Shown here piece after piece: positions 59,775 to 64,000 of a stretch of 64,000 nt of DNA (position 1 is its first letter; every line of letters begins with the position of its first letter). Origin of the DNA: Psoroptes ovis (taxonomy: Eukaryota > Arthropoda > Arachnida > Sarcoptiformes > Psoroptidae); contig PQWQ01000001.1 in NCBI GenBank assembly GCA_002943765.1, positions 5,181,501 to 5,245,500 on the forward strand, read 5' to 3'. The position numbers and the translations under genes are program-made. Under the pieces are notes generated by a model, which saw nothing but the letters and a program-made list of their open reading frames with translations, was not told the DNA's origin and made no database searches.

Positions 59775-62700
59775 TAGTTTAAACTGCAGTTGTTCAATTC
59801 AATTCAATTTTTTTTTGTTGGTCAAATTTCAAACAAATAAAATAGTTGGTTGTATGATTGTTGGTCAAATAATTTTTTAAATGTTTCAATTTATTATAAA
59901 ATGAAATCATTATTATTATCATTATCATTAGTCACTTGAATAGTTTGTACAAGTGTATTTTGTTGCCTCAGGTATTCAAGCCCCCATCTGAAAATAAAAT
60001 CATTTATTATTTCACAGAAATTTTTTTTTTTCGGAAAAATTTTTCGGCATCATTTTTCAAAAAATAAAAATATTTCATTCATTTCACAAATAACAATAAT
60101 AATAATGATATGAAAAAACAACAGGACATCCCTACACATACACACACACAGAGAGAGAGAGAGAAATTGAATTCATTTATTAGTTTTTCACTGAGAATTT
60201 TGCAAAAATGATTCAATCGTCATTATTGTTATTGAATTTGTTAATGGTTCCTTACGAGAAAATAATAAATGAAAATGACAAGTTATTTCAATTTTTTTCT
60301 GTAAATTTTCTTTGTCATTTTTAACATGATTAGTATTTTCATTTCATTCACTGATCGATTTGCTGATGGCCAAATTTACAAGTGATGACCATTTTCGGTT
60401 TTTTTCCTGTGTGCCACTCGATCGCAGCTAAATCAGCTTTTTCCATAAGATTTAGTATCAACCATTTATCTGATTATTATTTGATAATGATATTTGGTAC
60501 GCCATGTTTTGCTTGAAAATGTATTTTTTTTTTTGTGTGCTGTTATTCTTGTTGGCGGCCAATCGCAATTAGCTCCGATTAGGCCATTCACTCGTTGCAT
60601 TTGGTTTTCTTTGAATTTTTTTCCATCATCTTCGATCAATCCAAAGAAAAAAACATCAACGACAGGCATAAATATTAATTATTTTGATCCGAATATACTG
60701 ATTAATTGGATTTTAATTTTTCATGCAATCATTCATTGGTTATATATATGTGTTTTCCAAATGTTATTAACAACTTTTGAACCATGCGTTGGTGTAAAAA
60801 ATGATGTTTTATTATTATTATTTGCGTGTGTTCGACATTTTCATGTATCAAATCTTTCATAATTAAACCGAAAATGAATCAAATTGAATTTTAAATGAAT
60901 GAATGAATGAATTGAATTGAATTGAATGAAATATTAATGATACGGCCAGATATGAAAAGAAATTGATTTCAAAATTTAAATCTTTGAATGAATATTTCAT
61001 TCATTTATATATGAGATGGAAAAATTTACAAAATTTTCAATTGGATTATGTTTGATTCATCTCATTTAAACATTGTCCATTTTCTTTGAATAATATTCAT
61101 TTTTTTCAAATCAAAGATTCTTAATTATAAAATAATTGTGAAAAGAATGCATTGAAATCAATGAATTGAATGAAATGAATGTATGTATGAATGAATGAAT
61201 CAATGGAAATTATGTTACGCATTTTTTGAATTTTTTTCATTTCAAATTTAAAATTTGAAAATATTTTTTAAAAAACCACATATCTTAAATATCTTCGATT
61301 GAAATTTGAAATTTGAATTTTTGAAAAATGAATGAAATGAAAAATGATCAATCAAATTCAATTACGTAACATGCGAAAATGATTTTGTATTTGAAATTTT
61401 TTAAATTTTTTCTTATCATCGTCTTGGTCAGTGTATTTCGAAGTTATAACCTTACAAGGTGTTAGATTTTCAGGTGTTTTAGCTTCACTGTTTTTCTCTC
61501 TAATATGTTTTAAACGCCTGGAATGTCAACCCCTGTATAGATTGAATGATACAATGAAAGTATTTTGAATAATTTTCTAGGTTTTTATGCAATGCAAAGG
61601 TCATTTAAGGTCTATCTATTCAATCGATTCGATTGTGTTTATCATTTTGTAATTTAACATGGAAAAAAATTGAGGGTTTGAGCCTTTCAACGTTTGTTCG
61701 TCGTTTGAACAATTGACAATTGTTTGTTATGTAAATAAATATCACTATTCGATCACATACATACATTTCTTTGTCATAAATTGTTTGATTTTCAATTTTC
61801 CATTGTGCCCAAAAAAAACTTGTCATCACATTTGTATGATGATAATTTATTTATTTTTATTCGATTTTTTCGATCAAATTTCACGAATTTCATCTTGAAT
61901 TCAATCAATTAATAATTTTGATTCGAATAACTCATTTCTTATTGATAATATAATGAGTTTTTCATTTGTTTTGAGCAAAATCAATCTAATGATTGCATTT
62001 TTGCTTGGATTTTTCTTTAAATTAAGTCAATTTAAAAATTTTTAATTTTAATTTTCAATTTTCAATTTTCAATTATTATGTTTTTTCAATTGTTTGAAAT
62101 GTGTTTATATGGTTTATATGATAATGGTTTCTATTATTATTATCAATATTATTATTATGTTATTTTCAATTCAATTTGTGTGTATTCGACCATGATTATT
62201 TTTTCTATTTATTTTGTTTCAAATTTTATGCATATTTTCAGATTGAAAATATTTTGGCATTTTTTTTCACTGTTTGTTGTTCGACCATTTTAAAAATTTG
62301 AATTTAAATTTAAATTCAAATTGTACATACATAACTTGCTTACACACACTCATACACAGTTATTTGCAGACCTAAGACCTTTTCAAATTTTATTTTGATT
62401 CAAATTTTTTTTTTTTAAATAATTGAAAATTATTGATCCAATTTCAAAACAAGTTTACCATTATTTCTTCTTTCTTGGTGGTCCAAAATCTTCGAATCGC
62501 TGCGTGTTTGTATTTATATTGTTTTTGACGCTACGACATCATTCCAATGTGTTCCATTCCATTCATTCATTGCATTGTCATTGTCATTGTTCTTTGTTCA
62601 ATTTTCAAATGTATCAATTTGACAAAAATGAAAAATAATAACGCAATGTTTGCACACCAAGGAATAATAATCACCTTGTCTCTGTTGTGTGTGTGTGTGC

Positions 62701-64000
62701 ATATGAATGAGTAGAGAGTATGTCAACCGAAATATAACAGGGTCTATACCTGTCTTTTCTTAGCGAATAAATTATGATGAACCTATTTTTGTGTTCAGTG
62801 TAAATTATTCGGTTGAAATAAATGAAAATTTTATTAACTTGAAAAATTCGAAAACTCGAACTCAATTTCGGGACCAAATCGAATTGACTACCGTGTCGTT
62901 TGTCCATTTGTTTGTTTTTTTAATTATCAAATGATTATTATTATTATTTCAGGTATTTGAAATATTTCAATCAATTTTTCAATTTTCGATTGATGAAATT
63001 AGACGCGACAAAATTCAATTCAAAGATGATGATGATGGCCATCTTAAAGAAATAAAAGTCTATCAATTGATTTGTTTTTTATGATGATGATGGTCATCAT
63101 CATTGATGATCACAGAGATCATTGTTGCTAACACGGTGGTCTTTGGTTTTCAAAATTTGAAATTTTTTTATTTTCCATAAATTTTTGATTATCTCATATA
63201 TCTATCATTGATTTTCATTGATTTCTTTTCACCACCACCATTGACATGTTTCAACGATTTGCTTTGGCTTTTTTATTCATCAATATTTTGAAATGAAAAT
63301 TCAAACATTTGAATATTGAAAATTGAAAATTGAAATCAAAACCATTGTGTGTGTGTGTGTATATGAGAGGTCTATGCCTTTTATTTATTCATTTTCAATT
63401 GATTTGATTTCAAGATTTGACAACTGCAAACACAATGAATGAATGACAGTTACACACACACAGTAAATGACAAAATTGACAGGCCAATCATCTTTTATGT
63501 ATATGATCTTGTCACCTGTGTGTGTGTATCGATTATCATTGCTTGATATGTTATTGGTGGTGGTCACTGACTGTATGTCACTAAAATTCAAAATTTGGTG
63601 ATTTTTGCAAATTCATAAATAAACTTACCACAACACAAAGCGCCTGAAAGGCAATCACCAATGAAATTGGTCATTTCATGGTCATTTTGAAATATCATGA
63701 TTTGATTTGTTCAAAAATAAAATAAAAAACTTTCAGTGTTGACAAACAAAACAAAACCCAAAAGTTTTTTGAAAATTGATGGCCACACATTGTCAAAAAA
63801 ACCCAAAAAATTGATTTTGAAAATTGATTTTGATTTGAAACAAATTTGAAAATTGAAGATTTTTCAATCTTCAACCAGTCTTAATTTCAATTATAATTTT
63901 TCGAATTGGATTTTTGCAAAAAAACAAAGGGCGAGACTATACTTCGAAAGACTCCAAAGACTATTGTCATATTTCTTCCTTCATTTCTTGATCAAATTTC

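Larger units (their letters stand above)
51949..64000 (+). other. Large EHBP1 intron running off the window
   Basis: Donor GTAAGT at 51949. No continuation of the bMERB coding region is found in the next 12 kb on the plus strand, so this appears to be intron. It contains MITEs at 53657, 54124, 54412, 54656, 55795, 58990 and 59693, poly-T and GGTT/TG microsatellites, and ORFs of low-complexity T-rich type only. A nested gene cannot be excluded, but none is supported. Confidence 0.65.

Noticed and set aside
60494..60862. 122-codon ORF with a hydrophobic, signal-like start
   Set aside because: It begins at TTG with no ATG for most of its length, lies in the EHBP1 intron, and matches no family. 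Best explained as a chance frame in T-rich DNA.

Overview
This is a eukaryotic nuclear window, very AT-rich, with spliced genes (GT-AG introns, often only 50-160 bp) and proteins full of Asn, Gln, His and Asp runs. The protein set (Ena/VASP, EHBP1, PSMD2, ARV1, UQCC2, NOP53) is that of an animal. The AT-rich, Asn/Gln/His-run style, and an ML-domain gene related to NPC2 and the mite group 2 allergens, suggest an acariform mite such as a house dust mite or relative. The species assignment is inference; the sequence alone does not prove it.

Layout. 1-14 kb is gene-dense: an EF-hand-like/PPP phosphatase (+, possibly cut at the left edge), the actin regulator ena (+, five coding exons), a divergent proteasome subunit PSMD2/Rpn1 (+, coding region unspliced), then ARV1 and UQCC2 on the minus strand, tail-to-tail with PSMD2 and 80 bp from each other. 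14-29.5 kb has no convincing gene. 29.5-39.2 kb holds a 1,509-residue low-complexity protein with a C-terminal SAM domain, with a 4.8-kb intron after its first coding exon. 41-43.9 kb holds a secreted ML-domain (NPC2-like) gene with an internally decayed mariner in its first intron. 44.2-45.6 kb is NOP53. 46.8-51.9 kb is the 5' part of EHBP1, which enters an intron of more than 12 kb that fills the rest of the window.

The non-coding DNA is seeded with at least 36 copies of a tiny (about 80-84 bp) inverted-repeat element ending in TTAGGTTGTCC, mostly flanked by TA. These look like mariner-type MITEs in three sequence subfamilies. They are absent from coding exons, but one sits inside a 161-bp EHBP1 intron. 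The genes are mostly housekeeping or cytoskeletal and do not form a shared pathway. Ena and EHBP1 both act on cortical actin and membranes. ARV1 and the ML protein both belong to sterol/lipid-handling families, but they are far apart and no joint regulation is visible. The most unusual items are the MITE population with its spacing and hairpin form, a perfect 34-bp-arm palindrome at 4.55 kb, the ML protein with an expanded disulfide loop and basic tail, and the phosphatase with its EF-hand-like part at the N terminus.
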